DNA of 64,000 nucleotides. It comes from Pleodorina starrii (taxonomy: Eukaryota > Chlorophyta > Chlorophyceae > Chlamydomonadales > Volvocaceae). The stretch lies in the NCBI GenBank assembly GCA_030267565.1, contig BRXU01000027.1, positions 1,473,001-1,537,000 on the forward strand. The letters are read 5' to 3'. The position numbers and the translations under genes are program-made. Shown piece after piece: positions 48,978 to 60,750 of the stretch (positions are counted from its first letter, which is position 1; each line of letters begins with the position of its first letter). The notes under the pieces are model-generated. The model worked only from the letters and a program-made list of their open reading frames with translations, did not search any database and had not been told where the DNA came from.

Positions 48978-51900
48978 CTAGGGCGTCGGCGTCTGCGTCT
49001 GCCTGGGTCCGCTGAGCTCGTACAGCAGAATGTGCTCCACCTGGCAGGGCTTGGGCAGCGAGTGCGGAGGCAGCCGCTCCACCTGAGGCGGGACCCAGCA
49101 GGGCGGGTTATCCACGTATATGCCGGAGCCCCCGAACGGTGAAGTAACAGAAGAAGGCAGGGGGGGAGGGCCGGGCCGGGCGGTGACGACGGCGCACGGC
49201 GGGGGGGCGTGTTGGCGGGTGGCGGTCGGAACGCCGGTCGTGGCGTTGGTGGACATGATGAAGGGGTCTCCCTCCTCGTGGTGGGGCCCGGGTCGCCCCG
49301 GTCGGTCGGTTAGCTGCGTTGATTGTGGTTTGACCCTTCCCGCGTGGTGGCGAGGTGGGGCGGGGCAGCGCACGGCGAGAAAACGACGGAGGGAGGGGAG
49401 GACGGCGGTGAGCCCCCCATTTCAAGTCGCCGTCGCCGTCGCCGTCGCCGTCCCTCCGCTGCGGAATCTTCTTCATCGCCGTCTAGGCGGTGAGTAGGCG
49501 CCGCGGTGGTAGTGTGTGTGTATGTGTGATCCCGCCCTCACCCACCCATCCCACCCTAGGCGCCAGGTGTGTTTGGTATAGGTTCTGCCGCGTCCGTTTG
49601 CCAACGTCGCCACCGCTCCGTCCATCGCTGCTGTGGCGTCTTTATTACCGCCCACCGTCCCTCCCTTCCCTCCTCCATGCTTATGTACCAGGCAGGTTGC
49701 CGCGACCCAATGCACTCGGCCCAATGCGCTGCAAAACCACCCACCCACCCGCCCTCCCGCCCCACCCACCCCACCCCACCCTACCTTTGCGAACGCCTTG
49801 CTCGCCTCCTCCACGAACACGCGCTGCACCTCGGAGCTGCGCAGCTCGAAGCACACGAGGCAGCGAGTGGCGGGGCCGCACAGGAGCGCGCAGGTGCGCA
49901 CAAAGTGGGGCGTGCTGGGGCTGGTGCCCTCCTGCGGCGCAGCAGCAGCAGGCGGCAGCAGCAGGCGGCAGCGGGGCGGCCGAGGCCGCCAGGTAAGGTC
50001 ACGACAACGGACGCCGGCGGGTGATACGGTAAGGATGAAAGCCGCAGCGGAGGGACGGAGGCGACATACATAAGCGAGCGAATCCGGGAACCGGGAGCAA
50101 TACTTATCAGACATACGGAGGGCTTAACGGAGGGGTTGAGAGTGCGATGCGTCGTTGGGACTGGTTTTTACACCCCGGACGGCGCCCGTGCACCTGCCTG
50201 GTCGATGTAGCAGCAGTCCGCCGCCAGGACCCAGTCCACCGGCTCCGAAGCCAGCCGAGCCACCACCGCCTCGTACCCCTCCTTGCCCCACTCCAGCTCC
50301 TCCGAAACCGCAAAGCCCTCCGACGCGCCGCGCCTGCGGGGGTATCCGAGTAAGGCGCGGCGCACCGCGGTGCCGGAGCGCATGAGGCCGCAGCCCCTGG
50401 GCCCCCTGGCGCACCTCCCTCCGCCGCGCGACACGTTCTCGACCTAACCCGCGGCCGCAACCCCTGCCGCGACGCAGCCACAGCTGCTGTGGCGAATGGC
50501 GCGCTGGACCCGCGCAACCCGGAACAGCTTTGCGCCCCCGCCATCGCAGCCCCCTGCCCCTGTCCCTGTCCCCCGTCCCGTCCCGTCCTGACCCGCACCG
50601 CACCGCACCGCACCGCACTGTACTGCACTGTACTGCACTGTACTGCACAGGGCTCCATGTGTACCACTTCCGCGCCCTCGCAGCGCCGTTCCCCTCCCCT
50701 CCCGCCGTTCCCTCCCTCCGCACCGCTGCTTCAGCCCCACGCCGTTGGACTGGATATTGACCTCGATGAGCGGAAGCACCTTTTCGATATCCGTGATGTG
50801 AACCTGGGAACCGGGGCCAGGGCCGGGGCGGTGGCGGGGTTATGCACCTGTTCACCAGGGCCCGGTAACTGTCATGAATTGTCATGAATGAACTGCCACG
50901 GACTGTCATGAACGGAAACATCGACAGGAATGAGCGAAAATCGGTTGGGGGAGGGGTTAACCAGAAGGGCACCCCCACGACTGTGTCCCGGGGAGTAGCC
51001 ATTGGCAGCGGCGAGCAGCAGCCTCCCCCCCTCAGGGGTGCGGCGCGACAGTCTTGGTGGGCGGCCGCGAATCTCGCACAATACCCCGCATTCGGGTCGA
51101 GCCGGGTCGGGTCGGGTCGGGGGACCACCGTCCACACCCGTCCAGACCCGCCCATGCTCGCCTAGAAAAGGAGGCCCCCCTTCCCCCGCTCAGGCCCGGA
51201 TCCTCCCCCGTTCCCCGCCCTTCCCCTGCATTGAACCAGCGTGCCACCAACGCAGCCAAGCCCCCCCTTGCCGCAGCGCGCCGCACTACAGACGGACCGC
51301 CGCGCAGCGCAGCGCAGCGCAGCGCAGCGCAGCGTGCCACCACACGCCAGCGCCGCAGCGCAGCGCAGTGTGCCGCCCCGCTGAGCCCCGCCTCGCAACG
51401 TCCCGAATCCCGCGTCCCGAATCCCGAGTCCCCAGATCCACACGCAGAGACAGTGGCAGCGGCGGCGGCAGCCGCAGCGACAGCGGCGCAAGCAGCCCTC
51501 CCCCTCCCCCTCCACACCTCTGTGTAGAGCCCCACCTTTGCGCCCATCTTGGCCAGCAGGATGCCCACCAGGCCAGGTCCAGAGCCCAGCTCCACCACGC
51601 GGGCACCCATGTAGCGATAAATGGGCAGGGAGGCTGAGCGGGCGCGTGTGTGTTTTTGTGCGTGTGGAAGCGGGGTGGGGGGAGGGGAGGGGAGGGCAGG
51701 CGGGTCGTGGGTCGAGGCAGGCGGGCAGCGGAGAGGCTGGGGAGCAAGGAGGAGCTTCCGGACCTTCCGTGCCGAGGCAGACCGTTGGTCGGACGCGGGC
51801 TGGGGGACGGTTGCAGTACCCCCAACCCCCCCCAGCGGATTCAGGGGGTGACACGCACGTGTGGATGTGTATGCGTATGGGTGGAGGGAGGGCGGAGAGG

Positions 51901-53110
51901 GGTGCGGCGTGGGGGCGCACGCTGGCAATGGAAGCCCCTTCCCAGGTTCCCACGTTCCCGGAGGGAGCACACATCCCTCCTGATCCCTCCGCCTGTTTCC
52001 TGGCTCGTCGCACGCAGGTACCGGTAGCAGGTACGACATCGGTAAGGTTACCGTCGGTGCGTTGGGCCGTCGGCACCGAATTGCTGGGCCCGGCCGCCAA
52101 CGCCGCCTCCTTGTAACGGTCGCTTGGCTGCGGGTCTGGTCTGTTCTTCTTTATTTCTTGCCCAGGTAAGGTGCGCGGCCATGATCATTCCGGCAGCAGT
52201 GACCGCTGCCGAGGTGGCGCTGCCGAGGTGGCATGCGCGCGAGCTCTTGACTGCAGGCAGTCTGGACGCGGCCCGCCGCGCGCGGCGCTGCAGCCCACCC
52301 GCCCTACCCAGGTACGCAGCCAGGAAGAGCTCGCCCTCCCACACGCAGGCGCCCACACCCATGCGGGTGGCGTTGATGGCTTTGGGCTGGCAGCGGGAGG
52401 AGGAGGAGGGCGGGGTGGAGGAGGCCAGGGTGGTGCCGCGGCGGGGGAGCACGGGAGGCGGGGAAGGGCAAGGGAGGGATTGAAGAGGGAGGGGAAGCTG
52501 GACATATGGCCATATGGCGCCGTTGTGTAGTGCGGGCGGGCGGAAGGCGGCGATGGGCACAGAATATCCGCCGTGGATGTTTGCGGGGCTGAAATTGTCA
52601 AGGGGTACGGCAGCTGGTCAATGGTCAACACTGACAGGCGTACGGTGGTCATTTAACATAAACCACCCAGTGCGGGATTACGGCCGTTTTTTTGGCATGT
52701 GGTAAGAGGTTGAGGCTTCTGCTTGCGGAGCGTGGCCTCTGGCGGCTGGCCATGTGCGTGCATGACCAGTGGGTCGTCCCCACGCGACTCGTCTTCCGTC
52801 GTTGGACTGATGACGACCCGCCAGGAAGAGTTTTGAATCTGGTGCAATAGCGTACATGTTACCCGTGTCGCAACACAACGCCGCGGCTTGTCCACTGGAC
52901 TCCCTACACCATGCGAGGCGCCTCTGTAACCCCTTCCGTCAGCGCACGCAGGCCGCACACCTGCTGCCTTATCGTCACGGACTTGTCCTCGCCGACAGTT
53001 AGCGTCAGCTCGTCCGCGGTGTGCAGGACCCAGCGGTCCGTCCTTTCCACCTGCCTTTCGTAGCGCTCGCCATCCTCCCAGCCTTTAATTGTGATCCTCA
53101 AGCCCTCCAT
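48978..53110 (-). CDS. METTL21/VCP-KMT-type protein lysine methyltransferase
   Basis: SAM-dependent seven-beta-strand methyltransferase; the METTL21 group trimethylates lysines on chaperones and AAA ATPases such as VCP. Seven exons join in frame to 264 residues: 53110-52961, 52386-52308, 51633-51536, 50803-50724, 50333-50198, 49931-49785, 49082-48978. N-terminal ELTLTVGEDKSVTIRQQ joins GVGACVWEGELFLAAYL, as in METTL21D. Motif I is ARVVELGSGPGLVGILLA; next come KVHITDIEKVLPLIEVNIQS, then LEWG, and DWVLAADCCYID (motif post-II/III). The C-terminal strand is VEHILLYEL. The exon ending at 50198 must use a GC donor (CAG|GCAGGT): the nearby GT would break the frame with the only good acceptor. The 574-base first intron contains an open stretch at 52838-52690 that could be an alternative exon but is not needed by the family alignment. 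It shares a 221-base promoter region with the SET gene. Confidence 0.9.
49106..49139 (+). repeat. Interspersed 34 bp motif, copy C (METTL21-like intron 6)
   Basis: Reads GGTTATCCACGTATAT then GCCGGAGCCCCCGAACGG; it differs from copy B at three positions. It lies in the intron 49083-49784, near the acceptor of the last exon. Confidence 0.85.
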
Positions 53111-53331
53111 CTGGAAAAACGATTGCTCATCCTTACTTTTACAAGACTAATTGAGCAGGTTCGCACTCCGAACTCGAAAATGGCTGCGAGACCATCTGGT
53201 AGTACGACGCATTTGCAACCGTTTCACCCTCTGGTTTCACCGTTGCAGGAGATTGTGACTCTACGAGCAGAGGTTATAGGTGATGGTTTGAAGTAAGGGA
53301 TCGCTTAGGTAGTTTACACTACAAGGCTACA
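53111..53331. promoter_or_regulatory. Compact bidirectional promoter between METTL21-like (-) and SET-domain (+) genes
   Basis: Only 221 bases separate the two ATG codons, and the stretch is markedly lower in GC than the genes. Both transcription starts must be inside it or within the 5' UTRs. No TATA motif is clear. Confidence 0.65.
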
Positions 53332-56300
53332 ATGTTGCGAGGGCCTCGCCCATTCTCATCGGGCACTTGCCCAACCAATTGCCGGAGATGGCGCAGCGCT
53401 CACATCCGTGTGGCGCCCCGGGCGACCACGAAGGTCTCTGCTGCGCCAGCGGCACAGGATGCCGCGCTGACTCTAACTATGGCTGATGCACTAGCGCTCA
53501 CCGAGCGGATACGGCAACTGAAGGACAGCCTTCCAGGCTTGAAGGCAGATAGCGTAGGCGTGCAGCGTATGCCGGGCGACGTGGGGGAGCGGGTCGGACT
53601 GGTCGCAGCTCGCGACATCCGCGACCGCGAGGTGCGTCGCCAGTCCAGTGCCAAAGCCAGTCGCTTATTGCCAGCATAAACCGCCGTCGGATTCCGATGA
53701 ATTACTTTGGTTGTATCAAGTGCGCGCCTTGATGCGCAGCGCGAAACCTCCCACCGCTCGCATGTCGTACGCGTCCTCAACAGACGGCCCTGAAAGCACC
53801 ACTACACGGCACCTTTCGCACGCCTCCCGGCGTGTCCGCTTCCCAGCGCAACGAACCCCCCTGAGCCTCCCACACCCGCTCTCTCATGGCCCTCCGCCCG
53901 CACCCTAGCGCACCGAAAACCGCAAAGCCCACCCACCCACCCAACCGATGCCGGCCTGCGGACTCTCCAACGGACGTGGTGCCGACGCCGCTGCCACCGA
54001 TGCCGCGGCTGCTGCTGGCCGTCGCCATCGCCGCCGCCGCTGCCGATACTCTGCTGCCGCCGCTGCCGCTACCGATACTCCCGCCGCCGCCGATACTCCC
54101 GCCGCTGCCAATTCTCCTGCTGCTGCCACTGCCGCCGCTGCCGCTGTCGGGCTCTCCCGCTGGTGGCTCTGTCCCCAGGTGGTGATGACCATCCCGGAGA
54201 AGCTGGCGGTGACGTCAGTGGACGCGGAGGCTCACCCGGTGGTGGGCCCCCTGGCGGCGGAGTGCTCGGAGCTGACGGCGATGACGCTGTGGCTGCTGGC
54301 GGAGAGGGCCCTGGGGGCGGCGTCGCAGTACGCGGGGCTGCTGGCGACGCTGCCGGTGGGAGCCTAGGGGGGGTGGAGCCGGGGGAGGTGGGGGCCGGGC
54401 GGGAGGCGAGGAGCGCTGGAGTGCGGGGCGCGAGGGGGATGGGTGGGGCAGGAAGGAGGGATGGGGGCGTGTGAGGGGGGAAGGAAGCGCTGGGGGAGAG
54501 CGGCGCCGACGAGCCGTGGCGCTGCAGGTGGCAAGGTGCGTTGGGGGGTCACCGTGCCTCGTGGTGGTGGTGGCGGTGGCGGTGGCGGTGGTGGCGGTGG
54601 CGGTGGCAGGAGCGGCGGCTTTTTCTCCGTTCCTGCATTCCTCCATTCCTCCTTTCCTTCATTCCGCCGTTTCTGCCCCCCGCGCGCACATCATCAGGAG
54701 GCGACGTTGAGTCCGCTGCTGTGGGAGGATTCGGAGCTGCGGGAGCTGCTGGAGGGGTCGCCGATGCTGGCGGAGGCGCGGACGCGGAGGGAGGCGCTGA
54801 GGCAGCAGTGGGCCGCACTGGAGCCAAAGCTGAGGGCGGACCCGGGGCGCTTCCCGCCGGGTGGGGGCCGTTGGGGGGGGGAGGAGGGGTGCGTGGGAGG
54901 CTTCTGGTTGGCCCGGCGGGGTGTTGGGGTGGACTCACGGAGTAGCGCTCACGGCCCACACACCTCTCGGGACCACACTGCCCCTACTCACTCGCAACGT
55001 CGCAAGCGGCCTGAGTGTCGCAGCACCGGCCGCCACAGCACCGGCCGCACCTCACCCCGTAGCCCCTACCTCCGCAACTCGTCCTCCGTTTGGCACGCCC
55101 CGTTTGGTTGGCCCGTTCGGCTGGCCGACTGACCCCATCGCTTGGCCACAACTTGCTTCACCTGTGCCCCTCGTCTCGCTTGGACTCGCTTACTCCCCGT
55201 GTGACCTCCGATCTCCCCGATCATCTCCTCAATCCCCGCCCCCGCCCGTCCCCCGACTGTACCCGCCACGCCACGCAGACGTGTTCAGCGAGCGCGCCTT
55301 TCTCCGCGCCTTCAGTGTGGTTGTGTCCCACTCGCTGTTCCTGCCCTCCGCCAACTGCTTCGCGCTGCTGCCGCTGGCGTCCGCCATGGGCCGCACCGGC
55401 AACGGCAACGGATGCGACCTGGACTTTGACCCGCAGCTCAACGCGGTGGTGGTGACGGCCGGCCGGCCCTACAGGTGCGGTACGGTGCAGTACGATGCGG
55501 TACGGTGCGGCGCAGTACGAGGCGGTGCGCGGCAGGCGGTGCGGGCTACACCATTCCACAATCAAACTCTCAAACCGCGAAAAATTGCACCGTGCTTAAA
55601 CTCCCACATCCACCACCTCCCGCCACCCTCACCCTCACCCCACCCTCCGCAGGTCGGGTTCCGAGCTGCTCCTGAACGACGGGCGGCCCAACGGCGAGCT
55701 GCTGCTGGCCACCGGCGGTGTGCAGGAGGGCAACATGAGCGACTTCCTGGACTGGTCCGCGGGTCTGGTGCCCGCGGACAAGTACTACCTGATGAAGGCG
55801 CAGGTGCTGGAGAGCCTGGGCTTCGGACCGCAGGAGCGCTTCCCGGTCTTCGCGGACCGCATGCCCATCCAGCTGCTGGCCTACCTGCGCCTGTCGCGAG
55901 TGGCGGACCCCGCACTGCTCGCAAAGGTGCCGGGGGCGGGGGCGGGCGGGCGGGCCGGACCGGCCGTCGCCCTCCCTTGCCGGTCTCTGCCACGGGCCCC
56001 ACACGTGCGTGTGCCTGCGCGCTGCATCTCCCATTCTCCCTGCAGGGCCAGTCCCACCCTCTCCACCCCTACTTGAACGTGTACGCCCCGCCATCCCACC
56101 GCCACTTCGGCGTCCCCTAATCCAGACCTAATTGAATTGTCCTGCCTTACTTCCTTTCCCCCTCTCCCCCCCTCTTTCCCCTCCTCCCCCGGTTGCAGGT
56201 CTCCTTTGAAACGGACGTGGAGCTGAGCCAAATGTGGGTCGGGCGATCCGGGCGGGCGAGCGAGCGGGGGGGGACTGTGCGCTGTGGGAATGCCCGCGAG

Positions 56301-56984
56301 GGCGGGGGCCTCTGCGACGTTGTACTGTGCCGTACTGTTACTGTTACTGTACCGTGACTGGCGCCTGCGTCGTGCGGACACGAGCGAGGAGCGCCTCAAC
56401 AGTGGCCCCGACAACCAGCACAGCATCTACGGTAGCTCCGAGAGCTTGCAGGAGGCAGCTCTGTGTCCTTGGTTCACGGTGCCCCAAAACAACCCCGCCC
56501 CGCCCCGCCCCTCGCCTCGCCCTCGCTCTCACTCCCGCCTGCGGTTCCCTTTGTTCCTTGACCTGTTGAATAAACCCTCCCTCGCAGGAACGAGTACGAG
56601 ATCCTTCAGATCCTGATGGGTGACTGCCGCGAGCGCCTGGCCGCCTACACCAAGTCCTACGAGGAGGACGTCAAGATTGCGCAGCAGCCGGGACTCAGTC
56701 CCAAGGAGCGCCTGGCGGTGCGGCTGCGTCTGGGGGAGAAGCGCATCATCAATGCAACCATGGAGGCGGTGCGCCGCCGCCTGGCGCCCATCCGCGGCAT
56801 CCCCACCAAGGCGGGCCAGCTGGCGGACCCCAACTCGGACCTCAAGGAGATCTTTGATACGATTGAGGCGCTGCCGTCGGCGCCGCTGCGGCTGCTGGAG
56901 GGCCTCGTGAGCTGGGCCAAGGGCGAGCAGGACCCTGATTGGGGCAAGAAGCCGGGGGGGCAGAAGCCGGGGGGGCGGAGGTAG
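53332..56984 (+). CDS. SET-domain / Rubisco LSMT-like protein, probably plastid
   Basis: Member of the plant Rubisco large-subunit methyltransferase-like family. Seven exons join in frame to 513 residues: 53332-53631, 54179-54355, 54698-54860, 55279-55474, 55653-55926, 56199-56233, 56588-56984. The start MLRGPRPFSSG and an Arg/Ala/Ser-rich first 45 residues suggest a transit peptide. The SET part starts at VGLVAARDIRDREVVMTIPE and runs through LSPLLWEDSELREL, FSERAFLRAFSVVVSHSLFL, SANCFALLPLASAMGRTGNG and LLLNDGRPNGELLLATG. The LSMT substrate-binding domain follows (from about YYLMKAQVLESLG to EALPSAPLRLLEG). The usual SET NH motif is replaced by MGRTGN, so methyl transfer is doubtful. Exon 6 is only 35 bases; its split Met codon joins NEYEILQIL. 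A likely TGTAA signal is at 57428-57432. Confidence 0.9.
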
Positions 56985-59600
56985 GAGGGGAGGGAGGGTG
57001 AGGTGATGGTGGTGGTGGTGGTGGAGGGCCGGAGGTAGGGAGGTTGTGGGAAGGGTTTAGGGGGGAAGGGTGTGCTGAGGTTGGGGGCGAGGGTGGAGAT
57101 AAAGGGGGGGGGTAAGAGACGAGAGTCGTGGGCGGGGGCGGATTAGGAGGAGGAGGACGGAGGAGGAAGGAGGAGGAGGAGCTGCGTATGTTTTCGGCCG
57201 GGGTCCAGTCACCCGTCTGCGGCCGGGTGAGGGTAAAGGCAGGCGGAGAGGAGGAGGAGGACGAGGCGGAGGAGGCGGAGTGGCCGTTGATCGGGAGGGC
57301 TGTACCCGGGAGAGCCGCGCCCCTACCCCACCTGACTGACCGATCGACTGACCGACAAGGGACAAACGATCTGCTGGCCTGTTGGCTCTACCCTCCCTCC
57401 CGGAGTTTGGAGCCCACCAGAGCCCACTGTAACAACCATCACAGCAGCAGCAAAGAGAGCCCACCGAGCGCCTTGACGCGGGGCGGAAAGAATAATTACG
57501 GTCGCTGTTGGCGGCCGCTGTGGGCGCAGCTGAGCAGGTCCTGTTGCTGGACTGATGTCGGACGGCGCGTGTCGGTGATCGAGTCCAGAATCTTGCAGTG
57601 GACCTACCGGTACCCGCCCGGAGGATCGCCACTGGGTGCATACCCACCGCACCTGGCTCTTAGTGCAGCAACGCACGCGCCGTCTGCACCGGCTGCTGCT
57701 GCGAGCGCAACTGCTGCGACCGCCCGACAACGGGCGCGGGCTGGCTGGTTTGTGCACCGGCGGTTCAGCAGGGTTGCTGCCCTACCCGGCGCCGCTGGGG
57801 TTTGTGGTTTCGGGGCCGTGCGGTCCGCGGGCTACGCTCCTGTCGGGCCTCCTGGGCTTCCCGAGGGGGCTGTGGCTGTCAGGGCTGGAGCAGCGGGCGT
57901 TGCCGCTACACGGCGCGGCAAAACAGACAGACAAACAGTCAGACACCGCTTGCTGCAGAGGAGCCAAGGCGACGCAGCGCAGCGCAGTGCGGGGACACGC
58001 CGGGGGCCCTGTCCTGTTCTGTTCCTCCTGAGAGTTGTTTCCGCGGACTGGGAACTCCTTCAACGTCCGGCCGGTTGGCCACTGCTGGAAGGGCTGGTAG
58101 CTGCTGCCGGACTTGGCACGACTGGGCGTACGGGGTCGGTCCCGTGCCGGATCAACCTGATTTGGTCGCAGCGCACAGCAGTGAGGGGGCGGCCATGGAC
58201 TCGGCACGCCAGCAACACGCAACGTAAGCAGGCGGAGGGTTCCCTTGGGTTGCTGAGGACGGAAGGTTCGCTGTGGGGACCCGAGCGCTGGGTCAGCAGC
58301 AGGCCGCGTGCTGGCGAGCACATACTTAAGTATCATTACAGTGTGGGTAGGCTTCTGGGCCCCTTTTTAAGTTATTCTTTGGAAAGGCCCACTGTAATGC
58401 CACAGGGCGCCACCACCTGCACCTCACTGTACTACGCCATACGAACTGCCCAGGCGGTTGATCACGGTTGATCCTGCCAATCAGGATCCTACCTCATCCG
58501 TTCACCCGAACATTCGTAGAGACAGAGGTTTCAGCAATCAATACCAATTCAGCGTGCGAATCTAGGTCCATCAACTGTGACATGAACTCCACATCTCCGC
58601 AGCTAGCCATTATCTCACGTGTTGGACCCGGCGTCGAAACGATGGGAGGGCGCAGGGTTGGGACTGCAAGGGCTGTTAACGACAATGTCGCTTGAGCATG
58701 AACCTGCCGTCAGCACCGGCTCGCATTCGCGAAAGGCTGGACAAGGGCTTCCGGTTTCTGTGGCCTCCGGAACATGGGTGCGAGTCTCGCGCAGCTTGCC
58801 ATCCCTTGAGAACTATGCCTTACGTGACCCCGGTTGCTGTTCTGCGTCCACCAAGGTAGCCTTGGCGACAGCGGGGCGTGCAGTGCTTCAGTGGTACGCT
58901 CCGCTGACGCCAGCAATTGTGCCGTTGAAGGGACGAAGGGCGGGGGCCTTCGTGCGGACATACAAGCGCTTAAGCTTCAATGACTCTCACGGTTACGATG
59001 GAAGGGCACACCGCGAGCGGTCCAGCGGTGGACTGCCACACTAGACAGCGTTGGCACCGTATTAATTTTGGCCTCCAGCCGTATTTGTGCGTCTGAAAAA
59101 ATACGCCTGGCGTGTTTCCGTATTCCGGCGTAATGCAAAGGCCCGAAGGCGTAATTTCACAGCCCGGCGTGTTACAGGAAGAGGTTTTTTCTGCAAATAA
59201 TGATAGTTTTGGCATCTACGCATATAGAGCGTATCATTGATACAAAGGAACGCGACGTGCGGCCTGGGGGCATAGAATTCCAGGGTCATTGACCACACCA
59301 ACCTCACCTCCAACTTGGAAACAGGTACTCAGACACACTTCACGACCAGGAAGATGAGTCCATCTTGATATATCTAATTCATACTGCGCCGAACCGCACT
59401 GTGCTGCCGACCTGCCGTCTCACTGCTGTCACCTCCCCCGCTCCCCCCGTAACACCTTAGTACTAGGACGCACGTCAGATCGGCTCGTCCGTAATAATAC
59501 GCCCCAAAAACACGCCAGGCGGCGTAAAGGGCATCCGACAGGCGTATCAAGCGTATTGATTACGAGGCGGATTCTGGCGTGTTATGGCGGATTTCAGTTC
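56985..59600. other. Region between SET gene and retrotransposon
   Basis: No supported gene. TGTAA motifs at 57428-57432 and 58393-58397 fit poly(A) signals for the SET gene. From about 58,470 the composition shifts to much lower GC. A short minus-strand open frame (58642-58494, reading MASCGDVEFMSQLMDLDSHA and ending in TGA) has no recognisable family. The part 59050-59600 is dense in GGCGT/ACGCC words and includes a 12 bp inverted repeat. Confidence 0.4.
59095..59525. repeat. Imperfect inverted-repeat unit, MITE-like
   Basis: CCTGGCGTGTTT at 59106-59117 and its exact reverse complement AAACACGCCAGG at 59508-59519 flank about 390 bases of lower-GC sequence. TACGCC/GGCGTA words recur next to both arms. 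It lies just before the retrotransposon. It could be a small non-autonomous element or a relic of the LINE 5' region. Confidence 0.35.
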
Positions 59601-59633
59601 GAATTGTGGATTTTGCGCTGTCCTTGAAAGCTG

Positions 59634-60750
59634 GTGGAAGTGGAAGTGAAAGTGCGAAAGTGGGTTCTGGAGCGCGTGGACATAATACGGCATACGGTGC
59701 CAACACTGACCCTACAGGAAAGACTGGGTACTCTGAGGCGCGACGAAGATCTGGTGCTGCTCGCGGGTGACTTTAATGCGCGGCTTAGCGGAGGGGCACA
59801 CGGGGTATCAGACCTACCGGATGTGACCATCAACGAGTTGGCTGAGCAGCTACGGTTACCTTTTGGGTATGACGAGGACGCGTTTGGTGTACCGCGAGTG
59901 CGGAACTGCAAGGACGCTGATACTAATCATGCTGGTGAGGAGCTAGGAAATGTGTGTCGTTCGGAGGGATTATGCGTGCTAAACGGGAGGGTAAGGGGAG
60001 ATGAGGAAGGGGCTCTTACGTTTCTGAGTGCTAATTCGGGGGTCGCAGGGGCGGAAAGGGGGAGCACAGTTGACCTGTTTGTGGCTAGCACGAACCTGTT
60101 TCAGAAATGTCGGAGCCTGATAGTCTACGACAACTTGCATAACAGGCTGCGCACGCAAGGGGCTGGGACGCGAACATTCAGCGATCACCGGCCAGTTGGC
60201 CTGGAGATTGGTCTGCAGCTGCGACGCCCGGATGGGGGGATACTAGCGCAACGGAATAAGAGTAAACGCATGAGGTTTGACGTGAAGCGATGGCGGGAAT
60301 ACGCGGCGCTGTTCACACCCGATGACAGCCCTACTCTAGCCGCCCTCGATGGGGTGGTAAAAGGGCTGGCTGAGGGCTCAGTGAACAGCACGCAAACGGT
60401 TGACCGCATCGGAAACGTTCTGTACGGGGCCATGAAAAGGACGTTCGGAGTAGGGCAGCCAGGGCCTCAGCCCCGCTCAGGGCACGCCCCATGGTGGAAC
60501 GAGGAATGTGCACAGAAGCATGCGATCATGGACGCGAAGTTGATCACTGCTCATGGGCAGGATAGGTCATCAGCGGCATGGTTAGCGTTCAGGGAGGCAA
60601 GGCAGGTGTATAATAGAGCGCGGAGGCACGCCATGGCGGCGTTTGAGCAGAAGGAATGGCGTGAGTTTATCAGTTCCTGCCGCGGGGACCCCAGGGCCCT
60701 ATGGCAGAAGTTGGCGGGGGGGTACTCAGCCCATGTCCGATCTCTGAGGG
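59634..60750 (+). pseudogene. Retrotransposon endonuclease (EEP) domain fragment
   Basis: It begins in VEVEVKVRKWVLERVD and includes VLLAGDFNARLSGG (Asp-Asn of the active site), RGSTVDLFVAS and FSDHRPVGLEI (Asp-His). A linker with HAPWWNEEC and WREFISSCRGDPRALWQKL follows, as seen between EN and RT in L1-type elements. The start lacks the Asn and Glu motifs of the first half. After about 60740 the frame loses similarity, and the protein continues in another frame. No start codon is evident. Confidence 0.85.

Noticed and set aside
52690..52838. Possible extra exon of the METTL21-like gene (reads VVISPTTEDESRGDD)
   Set aside because: Direct joining of exon 1 to 52386 is in frame and matches the spacing of METTL21D proteins; no exit site from this stretch gives a consistent frame.
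56234..56587. Open frame in the last SET-gene intron reading TSEERLNSGPDNQHS
   Set aside because: Reading through it breaks the split Met codon joining to NEYEILQIL, and it has no match to the family.
57128..58471. 447-codon plus-strand open frame after the SET gene
   Set aside because: No ATG-led family similarity, codon use unlike the neighbours, and two TGTAA motifs nearby; it fits 3' UTR and spacer.
58466..58479. GGTTGATCCTGCCA, identical to the very start of eukaryotic 18S rRNA
   Set aside because: Similarity stops after 14 bases; the following sequence does not continue as 18S rRNA. Chance or a tiny relic.
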